64,000 bases of DNA from Nocardia araoensis NBRC 100135 (GTDB lineage: Bacteria > Actinomycetota > Actinomycetes > Mycobacteriales > Mycobacteriaceae), in NCBI RefSeq assembly GCF_000308435.1, contig NZ_BAFR01000147.1:16231-80230 (forward strand). The letters are read 5' to 3'. Below are positions 25,698-33,674 of this stretch, one piece after another; positions within the stretch are counted from its first letter, which is position 1, and the number at the start of each line of letters is the position of its first letter. A program made the translations under genes and the position numbers. Below the pieces are notes generated by a model. That model was not told where the DNA came from, made no database searches, and saw only the letters and a program-made list of their open reading frames with translations.

Positions 25698-26510
25698 CTA
25701 CATCTTGGCGCTGCGGGCCATGACGAAGCTGTAGAGACCGTAGGTGATGATGCCGAGCCCGGCGATCAGGAGCAGAACCATACCGAAGGGTTGCGCGCCG
25801 AGCGTCTTGATGGCTCCGTCCAGTCCGGCGGACTTGTTCGGATCGGATTCGGTCGCGGCGAGAATCACCAGCAACCCGACCGCGGCGACGGCCAGCCCCT
25901 TCGCGATGTACCCCACCGTGCCGAGCCGCCGCACGAATGCGCTCGGAGCCCCGCGCAGGTCGTCGAGAAAGCTTTGGGTGGCGCCTTTGTACACGTGGTA
26001 TCCGCCGACCGCGATGATGACCAGCCCACCCACGACAAGAGCGATGGTTCCGGCCGTGTGCTGCATCAGGCGTGCCGTGAGCCCCACACTCTGACTGCTG
26101 GTCGACTTCCCACTGCCGAGGGCGAAACGGAACGCGGTGACGGCCAATCCCAGGTAGACCGCGAACAGGGCGAAGGCTTTGACGCGGTCGAACACTCCTG
26201 GCTGATCACCGCCGCCCCCCTGCTCCGACGCACTACCGAAGACCGCCTCCGCCAGCCGCCACAGCGCCATGACCACGAACGCGGCCACAGCCACCCAGAG
26301 GGTGAGCACACCGCCCGGTTTATCGGCCAATTCGGCCATCGCCCCCGATTGATCGGCGCTGCCCCCGCCACCGAACGCGAGCCGGATGGCGATGTAGCCG
26401 ATGAGCAGGTGCACGAGGCCGGACATGACGTAGCCCGCGCGGGCGAACCGCGCGAACACGCCGTTCTGGGCGATACGACCGGCGGTGCCGGAAAGACCGG
26501 TGTGGGTCAT
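25698..26510 (-). CDS. DUF1206 membrane protein
   Basis: 270 residues from ATG 26510 (GGAGGAG upstream). Three repeats of a two-helix unit, each beginning with an ARxGY/xxGY element: FARAGYVMSGLVHLLIGYIA, FALFAVYLGLAVTAFRFALG and RLGTVGYIAKGLAVAAVGLL. This threefold pattern is the DUF1206 signature. Function unknown; in Mycobacteria and relatives it is a common envelope protein. The ATG overlaps the stop of the damaged dehydrogenase frame upstream, probably by chance. Confidence 0.85.
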   Translation of the reverse strand: MTHTGLSGTAGRIAQNGVFARFARAGYVMSGLVHLLIGYIAIRLAFGGGGSADQSGAMAELADKPGGVLTLWVAVAAFVVMALWRLAEAVFGSASEQGGGGDQPGVFDRVKAFALFAVYLGLAVTAFRFALGSGKSTSSQSVGLTARLMQHTAGTIALVVGGLVIIAVGGYHVYKGATQSFLDDLRGAPSAFVRRLGTVGYIAKGLAVAAVGLLVILAATESDPNKSAGLDGAIKTLGAQPFGMVLLLIAGLGIITYGLYSFVMARSAKM

Positions 26511-27310
26511 GCTGCTCCTCCGTCCGGATACCACGACGAAAGCCGCCGCAGGACACCGACCGGATACCCAAGTCGGTCGAGAAAGCACCTGTCCGTCTCG
26601 GTGCCCACTGATTCGCCATCATCGACCGGAGCCGCTCGGACGCACGGGCAACCACCGGGCATGATCACGGAAGCCGGGGTTGACAAGGCGTGGATCTCCT
26701 CCCGTCGCCAGAAGGTTCTGAATACCCGCCGAGCCGCGATGTCACGTTCCAGCTCTGGTTTGGCTGTTCGGCTCACATACACCACGCGCATCCCGAACCC
26801 GTTGGCCGCTATCCGGGCGACCATGGTGCCGATCGTCCCCATGCCGACGATGCCCAGCGTCTTCGCGTGAAGGTTGCGTCCCTTTGTCTCGCGCCATCGA
26901 CCGGCTCTCGTCTCCATCGCCAGGTCCGTGATCGCGCGCCAGGCATCGAGCATGAGACCGATCGCGAATTCCGCGACCGCACGTGCGTTGGCTCCGGGCG
27001 CGTTGGTCACCGCGATCCCCGCCGCGGACGCTGCCGCTGTATCGATGTATGCGTGGTATCCCACACCCATGAACGCGATGACTTTCAGGTTCTCGGCAGT
27101 GGACAACGCGGCAGCGGTCACACGCTCCACACCCCCGAGAATGTATGCGTCCTTGTCCACCAGGGCGCGGGCCAACTCGATCTCGGACAGGTCGTAGCGA
27201 CGAACTTCGACCTCGAGATTCTGCTGCCGTAGCCATTCGGAATCGGCTGACGACAAGTCTGCCCCGGTGAGCAAGACGCGGCACCGGCTCGATCGACCGC
27301 TCACGGTCAC
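26507..27310 (-). pseudogene. C-terminally damaged D-2-hydroxyacid dehydrogenase
   Basis: The frame starts at GTG 27310, coupled by GTGA to the gene before it, and runs well through a 2-hydroxyacid dehydrogenase N-terminal half: AENLKVIAFMGVGYHAYIDT, TNAPGANARAVAEFAIGLML and the NAD loop LGIVGMGTIGTMVARIAANG. After about residue 205 similarity fades (RVFRTFWRREEIHALSTPAS) and the last 50 residues look like read-through of non-coding DNA up to the DUF1206 start. The catalytic Arg, Glu and His segments are absent. I take it as a truncated gene; a short functional variant is less likely. Confidence 0.65.
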
Positions 27311-27890
27311 GCATCCTTCGCGGCGAGCCGAATGGCGGTGTCTCGCAGCAACTGCGCACCCTCCAGGACCAGCTGTGGATCGCGGGCCAACGCAACGCGA
27401 ACGAACTGCCGCCCGCGCTCCGGCTGATTCCAGAAAAAGTTCGTTCCCGGTAGAATGTGCACGCCTTCCCGAATCGCCTCGCGCACGAAGTCTTCGCAAT
27501 CGAGTCCCTTTCCCAGGCGCAGCCAGTCCACCGAGACAGGCGATCGCAACTGGGTAAGGAACTCCAATTCATCGTCCGACAGAATCGACCGGAGAATAGC
27601 CCTGCTCTCCTGCACAGCCGGCAGGATGGTGTGCTCCACACCATTTCTCGAACTATCCTCTATGAATTCCGTCAGCACCCGCAGATGGAAAGGTGAGACG
27701 CTCTGCAAAAGATCGTCGTGGAGCCGGTACATCTCTGCGTACATATCCGGACTGCACACCGTCAATCCGACTTTTATTTCACTGGTGGACCAGGTCTTTC
27801 CCGTGTCTTCGAGAACGATATACGAGATTCCCGATTCCTCCAGGACCTCGTACTGCGACCAACCGATCGGCAGAGGTGAGAATGCTCGTC
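27307..27890 (-). pseudogene. C-terminal half of an MppP/EndP-like PLP enzyme (fold-type I)
   Basis: About 195 residues match the C-terminal half of a class I/II aminotransferase-fold protein: YEVLEESGISYIVLEDTGKT, with the PLP Lys expected in TSEIKVGLTV, then LLQSVSPFHLRVLTEFIEDS and VREAIREGVHILPGTNFFW, ending FVRVALARDPQLVLEGAQLL. The EDTGKxWxTxxxKxGL phrase recalls the PLP-dependent arginine oxidases MppP and EndP from memory. The N-terminal half, including the PLP-stacking and substrate loops, is missing; no start codon with a ribosome site precedes it. GC is lower than in neighbours. Confidence 0.6.
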
Positions 27891-28020
27891 GTAATCGTAT
27901 GTGCTGACCGGCATCTCGGCGTCGACTTGCTCGTTCACCGTCAGATCGTCTCATCACCACGGCATCGCCCGGCTCCAGCTGTGGGAATGCCGGGCGATTC
28001 ATCACGGGGTCGAGTGACGA

Positions 28021-28035
28021 ACCGTAAACTACGGT
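28021..28035. promoter_or_regulatory. Perfect dyad ACCGTA-N3-TACGGT
   Basis: A 15-bp perfect palindrome with a three-base centre (ACCGTAAACTACGGT) in AT-richer non-coding DNA between the truncated MarR frame and the truncated PLP-enzyme gene. It looks like a surviving operator of a lost promoter. Confidence 0.4.
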
Positions 28036-28127
28036 ACGGATCGAGCCATAGAGCTGAATGCCAAGGGCGCAAGAATCGAGAATTCTCGACCCGCGCGAAG
28101 GACGTCGGCGACGAAGCAGGGCGCCGC

Positions 28128-28448
28128 TCAGAACTCCGCGGAGAGGTTTTCCGCGCACGTGGCGAGCAACGTGCTCAGTGTTCGTCCGGACGCGGCGCCC
28201 AGGCCACCCAACATCTGCCGCTCGACCGCCGTGACCACCTCCTCCGCGGCGCGCAGCCGCGCCCGGCCCTCCGGGGTCAGCGTGATGGGTCTGGCGCGAC
28301 CGGTATCGGCCCGCTCGGCGACCTCGGCGAGCCCAGCCTGGCGCAGCCCGCCCAGCACGTCCTGCAGCGATTGCCGCGTCACGAAGCACAGGCGCGCCAG
28401 CTCGGCCGAGGGTTCACAACGAGTGATGCCGTCGAGTGCGAACTCCGT
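28128..28448 (-). pseudogene. MarR-family regulator missing its N-terminus
   Basis: Beginning immediately after the ABC transporter stop, the frame reads TEFALDGITRCEPSAELARL then CFVTRQSLQDVLGGLRQAGL and AEVAERADTGRARPITLTPE, which is a MarR winged helix from helix 2 to the wing, followed by a dimerisation helix. The first dimerisation helix and any usable start codon are absent (only an internal GTG at 28382). Broken relative to MarR proteins of about 145 residues. Confidence 0.65.
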
Positions 28449-30230
28449 TCAGCGGGCGACCACGTCCTCGCCGAGGAATCCACCCGACTGGTGCCGCCAC
28501 AGCTGAGCGTAGGTCCCTCGCGCGCACAACAGCTCCTCGTGCGTCCCCTCCTCGACGACACGCCCGTGGTCGAGCACCACCAGCCGATCCATCCCGGCCA
28601 CGGTGCTCAGCCGATGCGCAACGACCAGCGCCGTTCGCCCATCCATCAACCCCCAGAGCGCCTGCTGCACAAGTAATTCGCTCTCCGAGTCGAGGGCGCT
28701 GGTGGCCTCGTCCAAGAGCAGGATGGGCGCGTCCCGCAGGATGGCGCGCGCCAGCGCGACCCGCTGACGCTGGCCGCCCGACAGTTTCACGCCGCGCTCG
28801 CCGATCAGCGTTTCCATACCCTGCGGCAGCGCGTCCGCGAACTCGGTGACGTGCGCGGCATCGGCGGCCCGAAGGATCTCCTCGTCCGTGGCCTCCGGGC
28901 GGGCGAACCGGATGTTCTCGCTCAGGGTCCGGTGGAACATGGCCGGATCCTGCGGCACGTAGGCGATCAGACTGCGCAGATCCGCCTGCCGCAGCCGAGC
29001 GATGTCCTGCCCGCCTATGCGTATCGTTCCGGATTGGACATCCATCAACCGCAGCAGCAGTTGGGTGATGGTGGTCTTGCCACCGCCGGATCGTCCGACC
29101 AGGCCTACCTTGGCGCCGCTGGGTACGTGCAGATCCAATCCGCGGAACAGCTGCCGAGCACCCTCGTGCGTGAAGTCCACTGCTTCGAAGCGCACGTCGA
29201 AGCCCGCGGGCCGCAGTGGTTCCGGATGTGCGGCATCGAGCACCTTCGGCTCGTCGAGCAGCAGTTCGGTGAACTGCGCCGCCTCGGTGAGCACGGTCTC
29301 CAACCGCCGGTAGATCTGATTGAACCGGAACATGATCCCGGTGGCGTTGAAGTAGTAGGTGAACGCCACCACGATGGCCTCCACCCCCGCATTCCCGCCG
29401 CCGAGGCCCAGCGCGATCAACAGGCCCGTCACGTTGGTGAGCACCAACAGCGGCGCCACCAGCGTATCTATCCGCAGGTTCGCGTAATCCCAGGAGCGCA
29501 ACGACTTCCGCCGCGACGAGGCGACCCGCCGCCGATGCTCGGCCGCCTCCTGCGGTTCGGCGGCGAAGGCGCGCACCACCTGCATATTGGCCAGGCTGTC
29601 GGCCACATGTCCGGAAACCTGCGCGATGGCGGCCTCCCGGTCGTCGACGAGCTTCTGGCGGCGGCGGATCAAGGGCATGATGACCAGCGCGGTCACCACG
29701 ATCATCCCCACCAGCACAACGACCAGCACCGGGTTGTAGCGCCACAACACCACCGAGGCGAACATCAGCGGCACCAGCGCCGCCAGGATCTCGAAGGCGA
29801 GGGTGTCCACGAACTGCTCGAATCGGGACGCGAAGCTGAGTGATCGCTTCGTCAGCGAACCGGCGAAGTTGTTGTGGAAGAACGCCGCGTCCTTGGCGAG
29901 CAGCTCGTCCATGGCGAGCACGTACAGGTGCTCGATACCGTAGGCATCCACTCGGTTCAGACAGTGGATCCCGATGCGCCACAGCAGTTCCGCGAGCAGC
30001 AGGGTGCCGCCGAAGGCGAGAATGTACCAGGCCAGAGACCCGAAACTCGCGTCCCCGGTCACCGCGACCCGACCGACCACCATGGCGACGATCAGCGGTG
30101 CGACATACAGGTTGCAGACATTGCCGAGCGCAGGCGCCAACAGCGCCGGAATCGTCGTGGCCTTGCGCGCGGCCATCTCCCGCCCATAGAAACGCAGCAC
30201 CAACTCGACCGCCGTCGCGCGTGAACTCAT
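28449..30230 (-). CDS. ABC exporter, fused membrane and ATPase domains
   Basis: 593 residues. Six membrane segments in the first 320 residues (ATTIPALLAPALGNVCNLYV onward), then a complete nucleotide-binding domain: Walker A GRSGGGKTT, Q-loop YVPQDPAMFH, signature LSGGQRQRVALARAIL, Walker B APILLLDEATSALD, and H-loop VVAHRLSTV. ATG 30230 has GAGGGGGAG upstream. This is the layout of homodimer or heterodimer peptide, lipid and drug exporters. It lies downstream of the P450 and small-peptide genes on the same strand, so it may export their product, though 260 bases with a gene scrap intervene. Confidence 0.9.
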   Translation of the reverse strand: MSSRATAVELVLRFYGREMAARKATTIPALLAPALGNVCNLYVAPLIVAMVVGRVAVTGDASFGSLAWYILAFGGTLLLAELLWRIGIHCLNRVDAYGIEHLYVLAMDELLAKDAAFFHNNFAGSLTKRSLSFASRFEQFVDTLAFEILAALVPLMFASVVLWRYNPVLVVVLVGMIVVTALVIMPLIRRRQKLVDDREAAIAQVSGHVADSLANMQVVRAFAAEPQEAAEHRRRVASSRRKSLRSWDYANLRIDTLVAPLLVLTNVTGLLIALGLGGGNAGVEAIVVAFTYYFNATGIMFRFNQIYRRLETVLTEAAQFTELLLDEPKVLDAAHPEPLRPAGFDVRFEAVDFTHEGARQLFRGLDLHVPSGAKVGLVGRSGGGKTTITQLLLRLMDVQSGTIRIGGQDIARLRQADLRSLIAYVPQDPAMFHRTLSENIRFARPEATDEEILRAADAAHVTEFADALPQGMETLIGERGVKLSGGQRQRVALARAILRDAPILLLDEATSALDSESELLVQQALWGLMDGRTALVVAHRLSTVAGMDRLVVLDHGRVVEEGTHEELLCARGTYAQLWRHQSGGFLGEDVVAR

Positions 30231-30363
30231 GCTCCCCCTCGTCTGGAATCGAACGAGCGACGCAGGTGAGCAATTATCCCGAGCACAGGCGGCCTACCGC
30301 CAGCGATTTTCGCCGACCACGGCTGCGAACCGTGGTTCTCATGATCGGCCAACAAGGTACAGG

Positions 30364-30435
30364 TCAGGGCTCGAGCACGATTTTGCCGTGGGTGTTCCTC
30401 TGACCGACAGCACTGTTCGCCGGCCGAATCGAGCA
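30364..30435 (-). pseudogene. C-terminal scrap of a zinc/quinone oxidoreductase gene
   Basis: The minus strand reads ANSAVGQRNTHGKIVLEP and a stop. HGKIVLEP at the extreme C-terminus is typical of NADPH:quinone reductase-like medium-chain dehydrogenases. Only about 22 codons remain and no upstream part is found. Part of the scarred region around the P450-peptide locus. Confidence 0.45.
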
Positions 30436-30490
30436 TCACGATGACCGAGAGCTGGTTGGCGTCGGTCGAGCCATCCAGCCGGTAGCAGAA

Positions 30491-30562
30491 TCATCCGTAT
30501 TGGGCGGGGTCCCAGGTACGGGTCGGCTTGTTGGTGATGATGAACAGCAATGCCTTGATCAT
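30491..30562 (-). CDS. 23-residue peptide gene coupled to a P450, candidate RiPP precursor
   Basis: ATG 30562 overlaps the P450 stop as ATGA and is preceded by AAGGAGGTGA, a full complement of the 16S rRNA anti-Shine-Dalgarno, at seven bases. That is one of the strongest ribosome sites in the window and would be wasted if nothing were translated. The peptide begins MIKALLFIITNK and ends TWDPAQYG before TGA. The C-terminus has one Trp and one Tyr five residues apart, a plausible substrate for aryl crosslinking. Tiny genes beside a P450 are the layout of biarylitide, cittilin and atropopeptide clusters. Function is inferred; translation is well supported. Confidence 0.65.
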   Translation of the reverse strand: MIKALLFIITNKPTRTWDPAQYG

Positions 30563-31737
30563 GATGTCACCTCCTTCCTGGGGCTCGGTCGGGCGTGGAC
30601 AGGGCTCGTGGGGGTACGCCGCAGGGTGAACGGCCTGGGGGTCGCGGCATTGGTCACGATCGGGCGGGTATCACCGCCGCCGATGACGCGCAGAGAGGTG
30701 TTCTCGATGAGGGTGGTGGCTGCATCGGTGACCAGATCGTGGGCGACCGCGGCGCCGGCGCAGGTGAAGGGGCCGGAACTGAAGGGCACGAATGGGCCGT
30801 GCTCGCCCGGTCGAATCCAGCGGTCGGGTTGGAATGCCCATGGTCTGGTCCAGTGTTTGTTGTCGTGATGGAGCAGATAGGGGCTGACGGACAGCAGGTC
30901 GCCGGTCTGGAAGGCGATCCCCCCGAACTCGGCGGGATAGGGGACGGGACGGCTGACCATCCAGGAGACCGGCCGGTGCCGCAGGGCCTCACGTACCACC
31001 CAATCGACGGGCCAAGGCCATGGTGCGCCGGGAGAGTGGAGACTGCCCAGCAGCACCGACCACGCGAGCGAGTAGCCCAGCGGTCCCACAATGGACCGGA
31101 ACATGAGCACATACAGCTGCGCCACCGTCGTATCGGTGATGCCGTCGGGACAGGCACCGATCACGGCATCGAGCAGATCCCGTGGTTCGGCTTCCGCACT
31201 GCGGCCGGTGGCGCTGCGCCGGTCCCGGATCTGCTCGTTCAGCGCGGTGGACAGCTTGGTGCGCAACAACTGCGCCCGCGCCCGCTGCGCCATTCGGGCC
31301 GGGCGGAGCGCGCCCACGCGTGCATTTCGCTCCAGCAACCGCCGCAATTCTGGAGAACCATCGGGGTGCAATAACAGGTCCGCGGTGCACCGAAACACCA
31401 GCTCGACCCCCGCTGCGGGCCAGCGGGTGACGGAGGGCATTTCGAGCACCGCCGCCGCCAGGGACTCGCGATACTCGGGCGTATGCGTCCGCAGAATCGC
31501 GCGCACCGCGCGGCCGAAATCGACCTGAGCAGACCGCGAAGGCAGCATAGAACCGAAGAACCCGGACTTCCCCGCATTGAAAGCGCGGTCACTCAACACC
31601 GTCAGCGCCAGACCCGTATCGCCGACACACCACCCGCCCCACGGCAGCCCGAACACCTCTACCGGGCTGGTCCGGCGCAGATTCTCGAGGAAACCCAACG
31701 GATCACGCCGGAACCGGCGCATCTCTGCAAAACCCAT
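30559..31737 (-). CDS. Cytochrome P450 coupled to a small peptide gene
   Basis: 392 residues from ATG 31737 (AGAGGA upstream). Heme loop VPFSSGPFTCAGAAVAHDL with the thiolate Cys; K-helix VVREALRHRPVSW with intact ExxR. The I-helix reads MFRSIVGPLGYSLAWSVL, without the AGxxTT acid-alcohol pair, as in P450s that act on carrier-bound or peptide substrates. N-terminus is soluble, as in bacterial class I P450s. No ferredoxin or reductase gene is adjacent. The stop overlaps the start of the 23-residue peptide, so the peptide is the obvious candidate substrate. Confidence 0.88.
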   Translation of the reverse strand: MGFAEMRRFRRDPLGFLENLRRTSPVEVFGLPWGGWCVGDTGLALTVLSDRAFNAGKSGFFGSMLPSRSAQVDFGRAVRAILRTHTPEYRESLAAAVLEMPSVTRWPAAGVELVFRCTADLLLHPDGSPELRRLLERNARVGALRPARMAQRARAQLLRTKLSTALNEQIRDRRSATGRSAEAEPRDLLDAVIGACPDGITDTTVAQLYVLMFRSIVGPLGYSLAWSVLLGSLHSPGAPWPWPVDWVVREALRHRPVSWMVSRPVPYPAEFGGIAFQTGDLLSVSPYLLHHDNKHWTRPWAFQPDRWIRPGEHGPFVPFSSGPFTCAGAAVAHDLVTDAATTLIENTSLRVIGGGDTRPIVTNAATPRPFTLRRTPTSPVHARPSPRKEVTS

Positions 31738-31970
31738 CGGACGGTCCTCTCATAGAGAGGGTGAGCGATTCATCAGATGTTTCGAGCGGATCAGTCCACT
31801 GGCTGTGCGTACGAACGCAGATCAAGCATAGTCTCGAGTAATTTTGCAAGCGAGGCCGTGGAAGTCGACCACCAGGCGATTACCCCGGCACCGCCGCCTA
31901 TCGAACACTGTGCCGGCAGTGGTATCGGTTCACGATCACCCGCGACCGCCGGGCAACCGGTCATTGAGGT

Positions 31971-32555
31971 CTAACCGGTACAAACCCGATCCGTCTCGGC
32001 GAGGATTCCCGTGGCCAGGCGCGCGTACATGAACATGTCGCGGCGTCGATCGCCGACCTTCTGCCACGATCTGAGGAGCCCTTCGCATTCGAAACCGGCT
32101 CTCTGCGCAGTGCGGATCGAAGCGCGGTTCCAAGGTTCCACATAGAGCTGGAGCCGTGGGATATGCAGCTCTTCCAGCGCCCAGGTAGCCATTGCCGCCA
32201 GAGCATGCGCGGCGACGCCATGGCCGCGGGCAGAGCGGACCACCCAGTAGCTGAGCGATGCGCGACCTTCGTCGATGTCCTTCAACCACAGGTCGATACT
32301 TCCCAGTGGTGTGTTGTCCCGTCGCCGGACGATCACCATCGGGTATCCGGTTCGATCGGTCGCTCGTTGCCGCTGGCGTTCGACAAACCGCGTTGCATCC
32401 TCGCGAGAGAAGGTCTCCGGCACCGTGGTTATCGGAATCACGTCGTCGGCAGAGGCTTCCCTGACAAGCTCGAGGTCTGCCGCGGACAACGACCACGGGC
32501 GGAGTTCCAAGTCTGCGGTGGCTCTCAGATGCGGTACTTGCAGAGCATCGTCCAT
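31971..32555 (-). CDS. GNAT N-acetyltransferase (RimJ/RimL-like)
   Basis: 194 residues from ATG 32555, which has GGGGAGG seven bases upstream; longer in-frame starts lack a ribosome site. LELRPWSLSAADLELVREAS opens the fold, LGSIDLWLKDIDEGRASLSY and VVRSARGHGVAAHALAAMA give the acetyl-CoA loop (R-G-H-G-V-A), and LQLYVEPWNRASIRTAQRAG then FECEGLLRSW close it. Resembles ribosomal-protein and small-molecule acetyltransferases. Upstream of the P450-peptide pair on the same strand with a 233-bp gap; could be part of that locus but is not coupled. Confidence 0.85.
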   Translation of the reverse strand: MDDALQVPHLRATADLELRPWSLSAADLELVREASADDVIPITTVPETFSREDATRFVERQRQRATDRTGYPMVIVRRRDNTPLGSIDLWLKDIDEGRASLSYWVVRSARGHGVAAHALAAMATWALEELHIPRLQLYVEPWNRASIRTAQRAGFECEGLLRSWQKVGDRRRDMFMYARLATGILAETDRVCTG

Positions 32556-32639
32556 GGTCAGCCTCCCCACGATATGCACAGGATATCGGCCCGGTGTCAC
32601 CATAACCACTTCCACTTCCGGGTACCGCAGGCACACGCC

Positions 32640-32750
32640 GACCCCCGCATTCGATCGCCTCCGGCAGGCATCGGGCGGTTGCCGACGACTCCTTGTCCGG
32701 CGGGTAGCCATGCTCGAGCAACAGGCGCTTGATCCGGGCTGCTGCGAACC
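32640..32750 (-). pseudogene. Remnant of the C-terminus of a type I restriction HsdR subunit
   Basis: The minus strand reads AAARIKRLLLEHGYPPDKES and SATARCLPEAIECGG. The pattern (R)xRLLxxxxYPPDKxxxAxxxVLEQAE is the very C-terminal motif of type I restriction R subunits. Nothing else of hsdR, hsdM or hsdS is seen in the 339-bp gap between the GNAT gene and the operon end. Evidence of past mobile or defence DNA at this junction. Confidence 0.5.
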
Positions 32751-32894
32751 CAGCTACGCGACGAGCATGCCGTCGTGCCCGTGCCGGACGCACCGGCCGT
32801 CACGACCGTCATCGCTTGGCCGCCACACAGCAGATCCAAAACCGTCGCCGACCTCGTCCACACCGCGACACGCCTCTGACCGTCGCCGGCCGCA

Positions 32895-33674
32895 TCAGGC
32901 ATAACCGTAGTACCGCCGCACCAGTCGCTCGTAGACGTAGGCCGGGACAAGCCTGCGGGTCCAGAAGGACAACCGGACGTCCCGACCGCACAGGTACGAC
33001 TGCCGGGGCCGGGCGGCGGCGAGGATCACCGCGACCTTCCTTGCGACCGTTTCCGCGGATTGTCCCGCCGCCAGGTAGCCGCGCACCAGGTTCAGCACGG
33101 CCGCGCGGTCGCGGTCGTATGCGGCGATCGGGTCGGACATGTGCACTGCCGTGTCGATGATCGGGGTGACGGTCCATCCGGGGACGAGCACCGACACCTG
33201 CACACCGAACCCGGCCGCCTCCATCCGCGCGGCCTCGCCGATACGCTCGACAGCCGCCTTTGTGGCCGAGTACCAACCGCCGTACGGCTCCGCGATCGCG
33301 CCCGCTCCCGAACTCACCACGATCACCCGGCCCGCGCCCTGATCCCGCAGTAGCGGCAGCACGGCTCGCAGCACGCGATGGGTGCCGAGCACGTTGGTGT
33401 CGAACAGTGCCGCGGCTTCCTCCGGCGTGGTCTCCTCGACCGAGCCGACCACGCCGTAGGCCGCGAAGGTGACTACCGCATCGATGCGGCCGTGCCGTGC
33501 GTGCGCGTCACGCACCCAGCGGTCCACCGCTTCCGGGTCGCGCACGTCCACTCGCGCGACACCCGATGCCGGCACCCGGTCGCATCCTTCGACGGTGTAT
33601 CCCAGTGCCGCAAGGTGTTCCATGGTGGCCGCACCCATACCGTTCGCGGCCCCGGTGACGAGCACGACGGTCAT
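32895..33674 (-). CDS. SDR-family reductase, last gene of the 12-gene operon
   Basis: 259 residues from ATG 33674, overlapping the lipid-kinase-like stop (ATGA). VTGAANGMGAATMEHL cofactor loop, VVTFAAYG in place of NNAG, VSSGAGAIAEPYGGWYSATK with Ser, Tyr and Lys, and VQVSVLVPGWTVTPI. The end RLVPAYVYERLVRRYYGYA is like SDRs acting on long-chain, membrane-near substrates. In a pathway with an alpha-oxoamine synthase it could play the role of 3-ketosphinganine reductase, reducing the beta-keto amine; that is inference from context. Confidence 0.87.
   Translation of the reverse strand: MTVVLVTGAANGMGAATMEHLAALGYTVEGCDRVPASGVARVDVRDPEAVDRWVRDAHARHGRIDAVVTFAAYGVVGSVEETTPEEAAALFDTNVLGTHRVLRAVLPLLRDQGAGRVIVVSSGAGAIAEPYGGWYSATKAAVERIGEAARMEAAGFGVQVSVLVPGWTVTPIIDTAVHMSDPIAAYDRDRAAVLNLVRGYLAAGQSAETVARKVAVILAAARPRQSYLCGRDVRLSFWTRRLVPAYVYERLVRRYYGYA

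Noticed and set aside
28036..28127. Continuation of the PLP-enzyme frame upstream to the MarR gene
   Set aside because: The frame stays open, but the encoded sequence is Arg-rich without aminotransferase similarity, and overlaps the MarR relic antiphase.
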